A stretch of DNA of 16,019 bases, from assembly GCA_030706065.1 (NCBI GenBank), contig JAUZPH010000026.1, positions 1-16,019 on the forward strand, in the 5' to 3' direction. A program made the translations under genes and the position numbers. The notes below the pieces were generated by a model. That model saw only the letters and a program-made list of their open reading frames with translations, was not told the DNA's origin and did no database searches. The stretch comes from Bacillota bacterium (GTDB lineage Bacteria; Bacillota; Clostridia; Clostridiales; Clostridiaceae). This document shows, one piece after another, positions 6,754 to 15,400 of this stretch (within the stretch, counting starts at the first letter, position 1; the number at the start of each line of letters is the position of its first letter).

Positions 6754-8052
6754 TTATTTTTGCACTTTTTCCATATAATGATTTTTCTTCATGATAATAA
6801 TTTTTATTACAACCACGGCCACTGCCTGCAGAATCAAGGAAATCAATACCCCGTTAAGATGCCAGGCTTTTATTGAAAAATACAACAATACAAGATAAGC
6901 AGAATTTACACATATTATTATGGGCACAGTGAGTTTTATATATCCCAGTGCCATAAAGAGGCTGTGTACACCCTGGGAACCATTTGAGAATATCATGTAC
7001 ACAAGATAAATAACCAGAGACCATAGATAAACATCATAGTCCTTTATAAATATCCCCAACCACCATTTATGTGTGATTAAAATGAAAAAGATAAAAGCAG
7101 CACCAATCAAAGAAATTCCCATCAAAAGTTTATCCGACATTTTCTTGGCTTTGAGAAATTTCTTTTTGGCTATCATTATACTCATCTCCGGATATATGAT
7201 CTGGTTTAAAGGAGATGAAAGCTTACCAATAACAGAGCCTATCTTGTCAAATATTTTATAAATCGATATTTCCGTAAAGCCCAGATATCTATTAATTACC
7301 ATGGTGGTTATACTTCCCACAGGTATATCTATTGTTGAGGTTATATTGCTATAGAAGTTAAACATAAAGAAATCCCTGTCCAGCTTAAGCGGGCCTTTAT
7401 AAAATCCGCCCAATCCCTGTTGTTTTAGAGTTATGAAGGTAAATACTATAAGTATGATATTAAACATCACGGTAAAGATTATCTCGACTATGAAGAAGAA
7501 CTGAAACCCCTGATGGGTTATAAAAGCCAATACATATAGTGTGAGTTTAAGAAGGTTGCTCACAACATTTGAATAGGTAATATAATTAAATTTGTTGAAA
7601 ATTCTGAGCACCCCGATGGGAGTTCCCTGTATATTAATTATTAAGGTTATTAAAAACATCTTGATGTAGGGTTTCATGGAACTATCCCATCCCATCAGAT
7701 TACATACAAAATCAAGGCATATATAACCAAACACAGTTGCAACTGCTGCCGCCCCAATATCGAGAACAAAGGATTGCTTTACATACTGTTTTGTTAACTC
7801 CTCATTCCCCTCTTCAATGGAAACCGGCATATATTTAATCAAAGCCTGGAAGGACTTGAACCCAAAAATACCGCTAAACAACAGGCTGTAAGTCTGTACC
7901 ATAATTATAATACCATTTTTTTCATTGCCGATGGTGTTTACTATTATGGCAAGGTTGATCATACCGATTATAGATACTACGCCTTCTCCCGTAAACAGCA
8001 CAATAAAGTTTCTTACTATTCTATTATTGATCAACGCTCTTAATCTGCTCAT
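6754..8052 (-). CDS. wzx: Wzx-type lipid-linked oligosaccharide flippase (MOP superfamily)
   Basis: The 432-residue protein is strongly hydrophobic with about 12 predicted membrane segments, for example around 12-40, 45-65, 97-120, 132-148, 165-183, 185-208, 310-327, 341-355, 373-393 and 402-420. The regions FTGEGVVSIIGMINLAIIVN (N-terminus) and GTPIGVLRIFNKF (143-155), plus a charged loop near 295-305, fit polysaccharide biosynthesis proteins of the RfbX/Wzx type. It would move the undecaprenyl-linked repeat unit across the cytoplasmic membrane for polymerisation outside. Homology at this level is generic, so a teichoic-acid-type flippase cannot be excluded, but the Wzy-like gene three genes upstream in the same operon supports a Wzx/Wzy system. 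The start has an AAAGGAATG site; 34 nt separate it from the preceding GT2 stop. Confidence 0.87.
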   Translation of the reverse strand: MSRLRALINNRIVRNFIVLFTGEGVVSIIGMINLAIIVNTIGNEKNGIIIMVQTYSLLFSGIFGFKSFQALIKYMPVSIEEGNEELTKQYVKQSFVLDIGAAAVATVFGYICLDFVCNLMGWDSSMKPYIKMFLITLIINIQGTPIGVLRIFNKFNYITYSNVVSNLLKLTLYVLAFITHQGFQFFFIVEIIFTVMFNIILIVFTFITLKQQGLGGFYKGPLKLDRDFFMFNFYSNITSTIDIPVGSITTMVINRYLGFTEISIYKIFDKIGSVIGKLSSPLNQIIYPEMSIMIAKKKFLKAKKMSDKLLMGISLIGAAFIFFILITHKWWLGIFIKDYDVYLWSLVIYLVYMIFSNGSQGVHSLFMALGYIKLTVPIIICVNSAYLVLLYFSIKAWHLNGVLISLILQAVAVVVIKIIIMKKNHYMEKVQK

Positions 8053-8086
8053 CTTTTCATTCCTTTAAATTCTTATTTTTATACGG

Positions 8087-9037
8087 TTATCTGAGCTTAA
8101 ACCATAACAAGCTTCCTTTAATGAGGGTTCGCAGGTCATTACTGCTCGGCTTTACCAGCCTGTAAGATTTGATACATCTCTTTGTCCCCTCCAGTGAGTA
8201 GTACTGTCTGCACTGCTCTCTGAGCTCTTCGTCGGAGGAGGCAATCCAAAGCACCTCAATAACTGTTTTTGGAATTCTATAGTGCTCTATCTGTTTAATT
8301 ATTCTTCCTGTATTTACTCCAATAGCTTGTTCGTTTTCTTTAAGCCACAGCATCAGCCTCTTCCAAACATCCAGTTCCTTTAAATAATTGAGAGAAAAGT
8401 TAGATAATGCCCCTGTATTTCTTATTCTGTATAGGGTTAAAAATCCACTTGCAGCAGCTACTTTACCGAGAGAAATTACCTTTGCAAAGAATTCAAAGTC
8501 CTCTCCCCAGCTGCAGCCCGGTGTAAATTGCAGCGAATGTCTCATAAGCAGGTCCTTCTTTATCAGCCAGGTGCTTGTCTGGGGCCAGGTTTCTATCTTG
8601 AGATACTTGAATATAATATTTCCCTCACTATATTTAATGGGTGAATTTACCTTTAAGCCGCTGTCTTCGTACCAGTTCGTGTAACCGCAATAGCAGGCGT
8701 CCGCGTCTGTTTCCGTAATTCTGTCCATCTGAAGCCTTAACTTTTCCTTATTCCAAAGGTCATCACTGTCTAAAAAGGCAATATATTGACCTTTCGCTTC
8801 AATGATTCCCATATTTCTCGCCTTTGAAACACCTTCATTGTCCTTATGAAGATACCTTATCCTGTTATCCTCCCTCATAAGTTCCTTTACTGCCTCGCCG
8901 GTGTTATCCTTGCTGCCGTCATCAATAACCAGTACTTCAATGTTTTTATAACTCTGGTTTATTACAGAATAAAGGGTTTCTTTAATATATTTTTCACAAT
9001 TATATGCAGGAATAACTACAGAAACTAAAGTTTCCAA
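8087..9037 (-). CDS. GT2-family glycosyltransferase (probable TTG start)
   Basis: This is a GT-A fold inverting transferase. I choose the TTG at 9037 (316 aa) because AGGGGTG sits 6 nt upstream and the protein then begins a few residues before LVSVVIPAYN, as in most GT2 enzymes. The alternative GTG at 9073 overlaps the upstream stop (TAGTG) and adds 12 residues that do not look like GT2 sequence. From the TTG, the motifs are the nucleotide-binding VLVIDDGSKDNT (about 36-47), the metal-binding FLDSDDLW (DxD at 90-92) and the catalytic-base region CSWGEDFEFF (Glu179/Asp180). The C-terminal third is family-variable and probably sets acceptor choice. No membrane anchor is visible. The donor sugar is unknown. 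Confidence 0.88.
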   Translation of the reverse strand: METLVSVVIPAYNCEKYIKETLYSVINQSYKNIEVLVIDDGSKDNTGEAVKELMREDNRIRYLHKDNEGVSKARNMGIIEAKGQYIAFLDSDDLWNKEKLRLQMDRITETDADACYCGYTNWYEDSGLKVNSPIKYSEGNIIFKYLKIETWPQTSTWLIKKDLLMRHSLQFTPGCSWGEDFEFFAKVISLGKVAAASGFLTLYRIRNTGALSNFSLNYLKELDVWKRLMLWLKENEQAIGVNTGRIIKQIEHYRIPKTVIEVLWIASSDEELREQCRQYYSLEGTKRCIKSYRLVKPSSNDLRTLIKGSLLWFKLR

Positions 9038-9072
9038 GGTATCACCCCTATTTAAATATTTCTCTGCCGCCA

Positions 9073-9897
9073 CTATGAATTGTGCCTTTTCGTGTTTTTG
9101 TCCAGCTTTTTCAGGTGCACTTTCTGTCTGTAAATTGCCGCTCTGAGCTTCAAGTTATCTACAAAACTTTCCTTTTCAAGGGTCCTGATTATGCCTTCCA
9201 GATTATCGAGATAAAGCTGAGGGTGATTTCTCACTGCCTGCGCCCTCATCAGAAGCTTTCTCTCCTTTAATTCCCTCAGCATGGATTTTCTTTTAAATCT
9301 ATAGTGAAACAACACTTCATCTATCCTGTAAAAATCCAACCCCAATTCCATCATAGAGAGCCAAAAATCCCAATCTTCAAGTCCAAATTTCATATTGGGG
9401 TTGTAGCCCTTTGTTCTGTTATAGTCTTCCCTCCTGTAGAGTGCCGTGCAGAACACAAGGTTATCGATCAGCATTAAATCCCTTGAAAAATCCGGAATTG
9501 GCCAAATTCCTGTTTTTTCTCCAAAATAGGAGGAAATACAGTAAACCACCCCAATTTGCCGGCTTTTCTCAATTGCAGCCACTGCCTTTTCCACGTAGGT
9601 TTCTTGAATTTTATCGTCACCATCCAATGGCAGAATATAATGGCCTGTGCTTGCCTTTATACCATTGTTCCTGGCCTGAGCAAGACCGCAGTTTGGAGTA
9701 TTTAGAACCTTTATATTTTCTTCCCCCGCAGCCTCAATTTCTTTAAGCTTTTTCAATGTGAATTCTTCAGTAGAGCCATCATTCACAATTACAAGCTCTA
9801 TATTCCCATAGGTTTGTTTTTTCACACTTTCTACAGCCTCTTCTATATATACCCCCTGGTTATAACAGGGCATTATTATACTGACCTTTTTTTCCAT
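9073..9897 (-). CDS. GT2-family glycosyltransferase
   Basis: This 274-residue GT-A transferase begins VSIIMPCYNQGVYIEEAVESV and carries VIVNDGST (36-43), the DxD site LPLDGDD (Asp92, Asp94) and the base motif FGLEDWDFWLSM (Glu174/Asp175). It is soluble or peripheral and expected to add one sugar to the lipid-linked repeat unit on the cytoplasmic side. The ATG directly abuts the TAA of the polymerase gene (TAAATG) with GGAGAG just upstream, so translation is probably coupled. The LEDWDFW form of the base motif is common in GT2 proteins of capsule and O-antigen clusters. The exact linkage cannot be assigned. Confidence 0.9.
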   Translation of the reverse strand: MEKKVSIIMPCYNQGVYIEEAVESVKKQTYGNIELVIVNDGSTEEFTLKKLKEIEAAGEENIKVLNTPNCGLAQARNNGIKASTGHYILPLDGDDKIQETYVEKAVAAIEKSRQIGVVYCISSYFGEKTGIWPIPDFSRDLMLIDNLVFCTALYRREDYNRTKGYNPNMKFGLEDWDFWLSMMELGLDFYRIDEVLFHYRFKRKSMLRELKERKLLMRAQAVRNHPQLYLDNLEGIIRTLEKESFVDNLKLRAAIYRQKVHLKKLDKNTKRHNS

Positions 9898-11253
9898 TTA
9901 CTTTTTCTCTCCTTGCACATTTTTACTCAACTCAAGAAGGTGTATCTTCTCAGAATTTTCGTTGTATAATTCCAACATTACTATGAGAAACACTATGACA
10001 AAAAAACCGTGTGCCCCCGCAAAATATGGATTTGTTGCACTGGTGACAGCCACGGAAAAGAAACCGATGAGCCATCCGGTAATATTGCTTTTTTCTTCCA
10101 CATTACTCATACTTCTGACAGTCTTGTATGAGGCATATAAGAGGTGAGCAAAACCGGCAAACAGGACAAGTACTCCTATAAGGCCAGTCTTGAACCACAA
10201 TTCAAGATAATATAATTCGAAGTTTAATCCGCTTCTGTCGGTTTCCTTTTCGTATTGGTCTATCCTCGCCCCAAAGCCGCTTCCTATTATAGGATGTGCC
10301 TTTATGGACTTTGTAAGATATTCAATCTGTATGGCTCTTATATTGTTGGAAACCTCTCCACTGGAAAACTCTGTAGTAGTACCTGCCCTCTTCACCAGAC
10401 CTTGTAAAACACTGCTCTTTTGCCCGCCTGAACTTAAAATACCCCAATCTGACAATGCGAGTCCTGCACAGAGCATTATTATGAGAATCTTTATTATGAG
10501 AGGCACCAGCCTTGCTTTTCGCAGCATCAGGATAACCCCCAGACCGACAACGGCAGCTCCTGTCCAATATCCTCTGGTACCTGTAGTCACAATTCCCATC
10601 AAGATCAAGAGTATCTTAAGTGTATTTCCGTTAAAGAAGGCTTTTTTGCCTGCATATGCCATTTTTACCATACATATGGCTAGAGCAATCTGCAGAAATA
10701 TTCCGTTTGCTATGTAAAGCCTTGGATATTGGTCACCATAAAGATAGCCCGATATAATTCCATAATGCAGCTTGGATTCAATAAAGTCTATTTGCGCCAC
10801 AACCTGTACTTTGCTTAGAATAAGGTAATGTGAAACCTTAAAAACTACATACAGTATTAAGCCAATTCCCGCATTATAAGTAGTAAACAGGTTAATAAGC
10901 CTATTGATAATTGTTTTATCATTATTTATCAGCACAACCAGTATAACAACGTATAGAATACTGACAAATACATTTGCATTGGAAATAATATCGCCCATTG
11001 AATTCCCGTTTATAATTCCAACAAGGACACCATAGACTGCAAACACGGCAATTACCAAGATGTACTTCAACGTTAATCTGCTGAACCTGGTTTTATTGAC
11101 AAAAAAGCAATAGATCGTCACAGGTACGCTCATGACAAATATTAATATTCGAAAGCGAAAGCCGAACTCTGTTCCCAAACCTCCTAATACGATCTCCGTG
11201 AATATCAAATAAATAAAAAAAATATCCAGCCTGAATTTCTTAGCCAAAACCAT
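9898..11253 (-). CDS. wzy: Wzy/O-antigen-ligase-like polysaccharide polymerase
   Basis: This 451-residue polytopic membrane protein has roughly 10-12 hydrophobic segments and one long soluble stretch at about 266-345. Such a large extracytoplasmic loop near the C-terminus is characteristic of the Wzy/WaaL family. Landmark sequences are TTGTRGYWTGAAVVGLG (223-239; Arg in a membrane-border position) and HPIIGSGFGARID (320-332; the H-P-x-x-G-x-G motif of the Wzy_C domain). It should polymerise flipped repeat units, or ligate glycan to an acceptor, on the outer face of the membrane. With a Wzx-like flippase in the same operon, polymerase is the simpler reading. A GGGAG site precedes the ATG, 15 nt after the preceding GT2 stop. 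Primary sequence conservation is weak in this family, so the call rests on topology and context. Confidence 0.83.
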   Translation of the reverse strand: MVLAKKFRLDIFFIYLIFTEIVLGGLGTEFGFRFRILIFVMSVPVTIYCFFVNKTRFSRLTLKYILVIAVFAVYGVLVGIINGNSMGDIISNANVFVSILYVVILVVLINNDKTIINRLINLFTTYNAGIGLILYVVFKVSHYLILSKVQVVAQIDFIESKLHYGIISGYLYGDQYPRLYIANGIFLQIALAICMVKMAYAGKKAFFNGNTLKILLILMGIVTTGTRGYWTGAAVVGLGVILMLRKARLVPLIIKILIIMLCAGLALSDWGILSSGGQKSSVLQGLVKRAGTTTEFSSGEVSNNIRAIQIEYLTKSIKAHPIIGSGFGARIDQYEKETDRSGLNFELYYLELWFKTGLIGVLVLFAGFAHLLYASYKTVRSMSNVEEKSNITGWLIGFFSVAVTSATNPYFAGAHGFFVIVFLIVMLELYNENSEKIHLLELSKNVQGEKK

Positions 11254-11268
11254 TGTACTGTTCTCCCT

Positions 11269-12273
11269 TCATCTAGTTATCAAGAAGTCAATATCCGCAA
11301 CTCTGCCACGATGGTTCTCGAGAAACAAAAGCTTCTTTTCTTTCATCTTTTTTCTAAGCTTAATGGCTTGAAACATATATTGAAAATTGAACCTTTCAAA
11401 AGCCAGTGAAAAAACAACCATCTTCAATACTCTTAGATATATTTTAAATATGTCTCTTCTCATAGGCTTTCCCTGCTCATTCTTAAACAGAAGCATTAAT
11501 TGGTTTCTAGAGGAAATACCTCGTAAAAATTTTGATTGCGAATTCCTGTTTTTTATTACCTTCCATATTCCTCCCCGTACTCCACCCAGCCCTCTGCCAT
11601 GGTATGCCACCGCCTCAGGATAATACATGCATTTGAACCCTGCCAGATTCAATCTCCAGCTTAAATCAATATCTTCTTTATATGCAAAAAAGTCCTCATC
11701 AAAATATTCACCGTTAACAGCTATATCAGCCAGGGCTGATTTTCTGTACATGGGGGCTGCTCCGCATATCCCGAACACCCTTCTGGTAGAGTTATACTGC
11801 CCCTTGTCTTCTTCATTCTGTCCGATATCCCTGCTGGTTCTGTCCCGATAAATCTCTATGCCGGCGCTATCTATATAATTCAATCTTGTATTCTTCTCAA
11901 AATCATATTTTAACAACTTGCCGGAGACCGCTCCAATTTCCATATCTCCTTCCATAAAGGTGCAGAGCTTCTCCACAAAGTTCCATTCCATGACTATGTC
12001 AGGATTTAAAATCATAATATACTCGCCTTTTGCCATATTGATTCCTTGATTTGCCGCCCCGCTGTAGCCCAGGTTTTCCTTGTTTTTTACAGCAATGCAC
12101 TTATCCTTGGAATAAGTATTTCCAAAATGCTCGTATGAACAGTCCTTCGAATTGTTATCTATAAAAATTATTTCCATAGGGCTGTAGCTTTGTGCCATAA
12201 TGGCCTCCATACATCTGTCGATGTATTTTTTATTATTCCAGTTTATTATTACAATACTGACAAGCTTATTCAT
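11269..12273 (-). CDS. GT2-family glycosyltransferase, rhamnosyltransferase-like; first gene of the polysaccharide operon
   Basis: The 334-residue protein resembles the WbbL/RfbF-type branch of GT2: VSIVIINWNNKKYIDRC (5-21), IIFIDNNSKD (35-44), NLGYSGAANQGI (67-78), the DxD-equivalent LNPD (89-92), and FFAYKEDIDLSWRLNLAGFK (195-214), whose E-D pair (200-201) supplies the catalytic base, followed by YPEAVAYHGRG. This branch often transfers rhamnose from dTDP-rhamnose, but that is a family tendency and no dTDP-rhamnose genes are in view. The start has a near-perfect AAAGGAGG site. It lies about 47 nt downstream of the predicted start point of a strong promoter, and the ribosome site is overlapped by an inverted repeat (see 12286-12305). 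It opens a run of eight closely packed genes ending at 3564. Confidence 0.9.
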   Translation of the reverse strand: MNKLVSIVIINWNNKKYIDRCMEAIMAQSYSPMEIIFIDNNSKDCSYEHFGNTYSKDKCIAVKNKENLGYSGAANQGINMAKGEYIMILNPDIVMEWNFVEKLCTFMEGDMEIGAVSGKLLKYDFEKNTRLNYIDSAGIEIYRDRTSRDIGQNEEDKGQYNSTRRVFGICGAAPMYRKSALADIAVNGEYFDEDFFAYKEDIDLSWRLNLAGFKCMYYPEAVAYHGRGLGGVRGGIWKVIKNRNSQSKFLRGISSRNQLMLLFKNEQGKPMRRDIFKIYLRVLKMVVFSLAFERFNFQYMFQAIKLRKKMKEKKLLFLENHRGRVADIDFLITR

Positions 12274-12280
12274 ATTCAGT

Positions 12281-12305
12281 CCTCCTTTCGATGAAATTAT
12301 CGAAA
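12281..12305 (-). promoter_or_regulatory. Inverted repeat overlapping the ribosome binding site of the operon's first gene
   Basis: In the 5' leader, TTTCGAT (12305-12299) and ATCGAAA (12292-12286) form a perfect 7-bp inverted repeat around a 6-nt loop. The last three bases of the second arm are the first three of the AAAGGAGG ribosome site (12288-12281). In RNA, the hairpin would partly cover the Shine-Dalgarno sequence. It may be a translational control hairpin, a protein site, or chance in AT-rich DNA. Confidence 0.4.
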
Positions 12306-12326
12306 TGTGCTCTCAACACTTAAAAT

Positions 12327-12355
12327 AGTATAACATTACTATAAAAAAAGTTCAA
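12327..12355 (-). promoter_or_regulatory. Sigma-A-type promoter of the polysaccharide operon
   Basis: On the minus strand: -35 TTGAAC (12355-12350), 17-bp spacer with a T7 run, and -10 TATACT (12332-12327). Start of transcription is expected near 12320, giving a leader of about 47 nt before the GT2 ATG at 12273. It lies directly after the terminator of the autolysin gene, which supports a separate transcription unit. Confidence 0.7.
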
Positions 12356-12371
12356 TTCCAACGAAAGATTG

Positions 12372-12402
12372 AAAAAAAAGAGACCGCTTTTTCAGCAGCC
12401 TC
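12372..12402 (-). terminator. Rho-independent terminator of the autolysin gene
   Basis: On the minus strand, the stem GAGGCTGCT pairs with AGCGGTCTC through nine pairs including G-U wobbles, closed by a GAAA loop, and is followed by eight consecutive T residues (12379-12372). It begins 19 nt after the autolysin stop codon. This is the clearest terminator in the window. Confidence 0.88.
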
Positions 12403-12421
12403 AGGATTTGTTCTTTTTATT

Positions 12422-15400
12422 CTAATTTGTGAATGTGGGTACTTCAAAATACAACACTGGGTTGTCCATCATGTTTATGATTTCACCTATTTTTGATGTT
12501 TGCTTGTATGCCCATCCGATATCTGTGGCATACTCATGCCATATTACATCAAAATTCCATTTCATTCTATACAGCGTATACTGCTTATATGTTGTACTTG
12601 CGATATACCCCTGAGCAATCCAGCTTGCCCCACCTATTATTGCATCATCAACTGTAAACCACTTTTGAGCATATGCCTTCTCAGACCCCCACAAGTTTGC
12701 ATTGGAGTCCAATGCCCCTACTCCGTATACATTATATACCTTCTGCGGTGTTACATTGACCAATGGCGAGCCTATATCTCCAAAGGTCTGATGAATCTGG
12801 CTTACATTAATACCTTTAGCCAGTGTAGAACAACCATTGCCGGTTTCCAGTAGAGCGTGTGCCACCAAATAGATTGGATTTACGTTTACTGCTTTACCGG
12901 CTGCAAGAAATGCACTGCCCTTTCCTTCAAGTATGCCCTTTCCTACAAGTGCCTTATTCAAGTCATCTACAGTTATTCCATCCATATAGGTAAGCTTGAG
13001 AAACATATACTTTGCATTGGTGGAATTTATAAAGTTATCCGGATTCATATAATATGCAACATCATCCTTTGTTACAACTGAGCCATCCCAATTTGCATTT
13101 CCTCCATTTGCAAACTGTCTGTCAACATAGTAACTTAAAGAATTTGGATAATTTACGTAGTTTACGACACCGAACATGTTAACCTGTACTCTGTCAGTGG
13201 AGGTTGTACCATCATTTGCCTCAGCTATTATACTTATGATATGTGAGCCCAGTCCAAGTTTACTTGTATCCAATTGGTAAGTAAAACCTGATACAGCTCC
13301 ATTCTTATAGCCGGGGTACACCGCGTCTACATCTTTTCTGGTTAGTCCCAAACTTGCAGTACCTGCATCCTGGCCATCCAGCTGTATTCGTATATCCTTT
13401 AAGTTAGAATCACTTATGGACCAGCCGCCCACTGTGACGGAGGAAGTCTTTATTGTAAAATTGGTTGAAGGCTGATCAATATGGGATAGTGGAGCCTTCT
13501 TTTTTATCTCTATTGTATATTCACACTGCTGTGCAATACCATCAACGCCCACACTTTCAACCTTTACCCTGTGCAGTCCGGGCTTTATGGAATCAACACC
13601 TATTGTATACTGATAACCACTGGTTGCAGCGTTAATGAATTGTGGATAAACTGCAGCTACATCAGGCCTTGATATCCCCAAGGTAGCTTGTCCATTCAAT
13701 ATATCATCCACATATATATTAACCTTGCTTATTCCTTTTCTGCTTAAAGCCCAGCCCTTTACAGTAATATCAGAATTGTTTGAAACAAAACCGCTGCCTA
13801 TGCTTTCAACATTCATCTGTGGAAGTTGATATTTTTTAATTATCTTCGCTGAAACAGACTTTTGTGAACCGTCATTACCAGTTACATTAACTGTTACGGT
13901 ATAGGTACCCGGCTTTAAATCATCATTGGCTATTGTGTAGGAATAACCGCTATTATCTCCCTGAGGATATCCGGGATACACGCGATTTACATCGGGCCTT
14001 GGCAATCCTGTATTAGCAGTTCCTATCTTTTGTCCATCCAGAAGTACATCTATACGCTTTATCCCGGATGCATTTAGGGCCCAGCCTCTTATATTGACAT
14101 CCTTTTCCTCAAAAACCTGACTTGTACTTGGATCATCCAGGTAAACCTTGAATTCAGGCTTTTGGATATTGACTGTCATATTGTACTGAAGCTTGCTGTC
14201 ATCGTTTCCAACGGCTTCCACTGTAATGCTTCTTATTCCCGGAGGTATTTTATTTACATCCAGGGTGTAGGAAAAGCCGCTTGTGTCTCCATTTGGATAT
14301 TGGGGAAATACCTTTGCAACATCCGGTCTTGACTGACCTATTGCAGCAGTGCCGTTCAACACTTTGTCCACATATACGTTTACAGCTTTGATACCGGTAT
14401 TATTCAAGGCCCATCCTCGGAAATAAACGCTTGAGCTCTTAAAGGTGCTTCCATTTCCAGGTTCATCTACAAACAGCAATGGGTCCAGGGTTTTCTTGAT
14501 AACCGTTACAGAACTGTTTTTTGCACTTCCATCTGTCCCGACAGCTTCCACTTTTATCACGTGTGTCCCATTGGTTATCAGGTTTCCCTTTACTGTGTAA
14601 GTATAACCACTGTTCTTTCCACTCGGGTATCCAGGATAAACTGCATCCACATCCGGCCTATACAAGCTGCCAGTAGCTTGTCCCAAAAGATTGCCATCCG
14701 AGTAAATATTAATCTTATTCACTCCTGAGGCATTAACAGCCCAACCCATGATAACCAGATCCTGTTCTCCAATAACTATACCGTTGCTCGGGTCGTCAAT
14801 GCACAGCATGGGTTCAGGCTTTTGAGAAATAACATAGGTACTCTTTTGCTGCTCTTCTCCGTCATTACCTACGGCCTTTACAGTAATTTTATTGCTGCCC
14901 GATCTCAACAAACCATAACTTATGTTATAGCTGTATCCACTCTTGTCCCCACCAGGATAACCAGGATATACTTTGTTTACATCCGGCCTGTCTAGTCCAC
15001 TAGTAGCTTGTCCAATTAAATTGTCATTCAAGAGGATTGATATTTGGCTGATACCTGAGGCACTCAAGGCCCATCCCCTTACTAATACATCCTTCTGATT
15101 AAAGGTCTGATTAGTGCCCGGGTCATCAATCCACAGCTTGGATTCAGGCTTTTGAGAAATAACATAGGTGCTCTTTTGCTGCTCTTTTCCGTCATTACCT
15201 ACTGCCTTTACAGTAATTTTATTGCTGCCCGATCTCAACAAACCATAACTTATGTTATAGCTGTATCCGCTCTTGTCCCCACCAGGATAACCAGGATATA
15301 CTTTGTTTACATCCGGCCTGTCTAGTCCACCAGTAGCTTGTCCAATTAAATTGTCATTCAAGAGGATTGATATTTGCTTAACACCTGAGGCACTCAAGGC

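Noticed and set aside
12274..12421. Riboswitch or small RNA between the autolysin and the polysaccharide operon
   Set aside because: The 148-bp gap is accounted for by a terminator, a promoter and a short leader; there is no room for a known riboswitch class, though a simple hairpin is noted separately.
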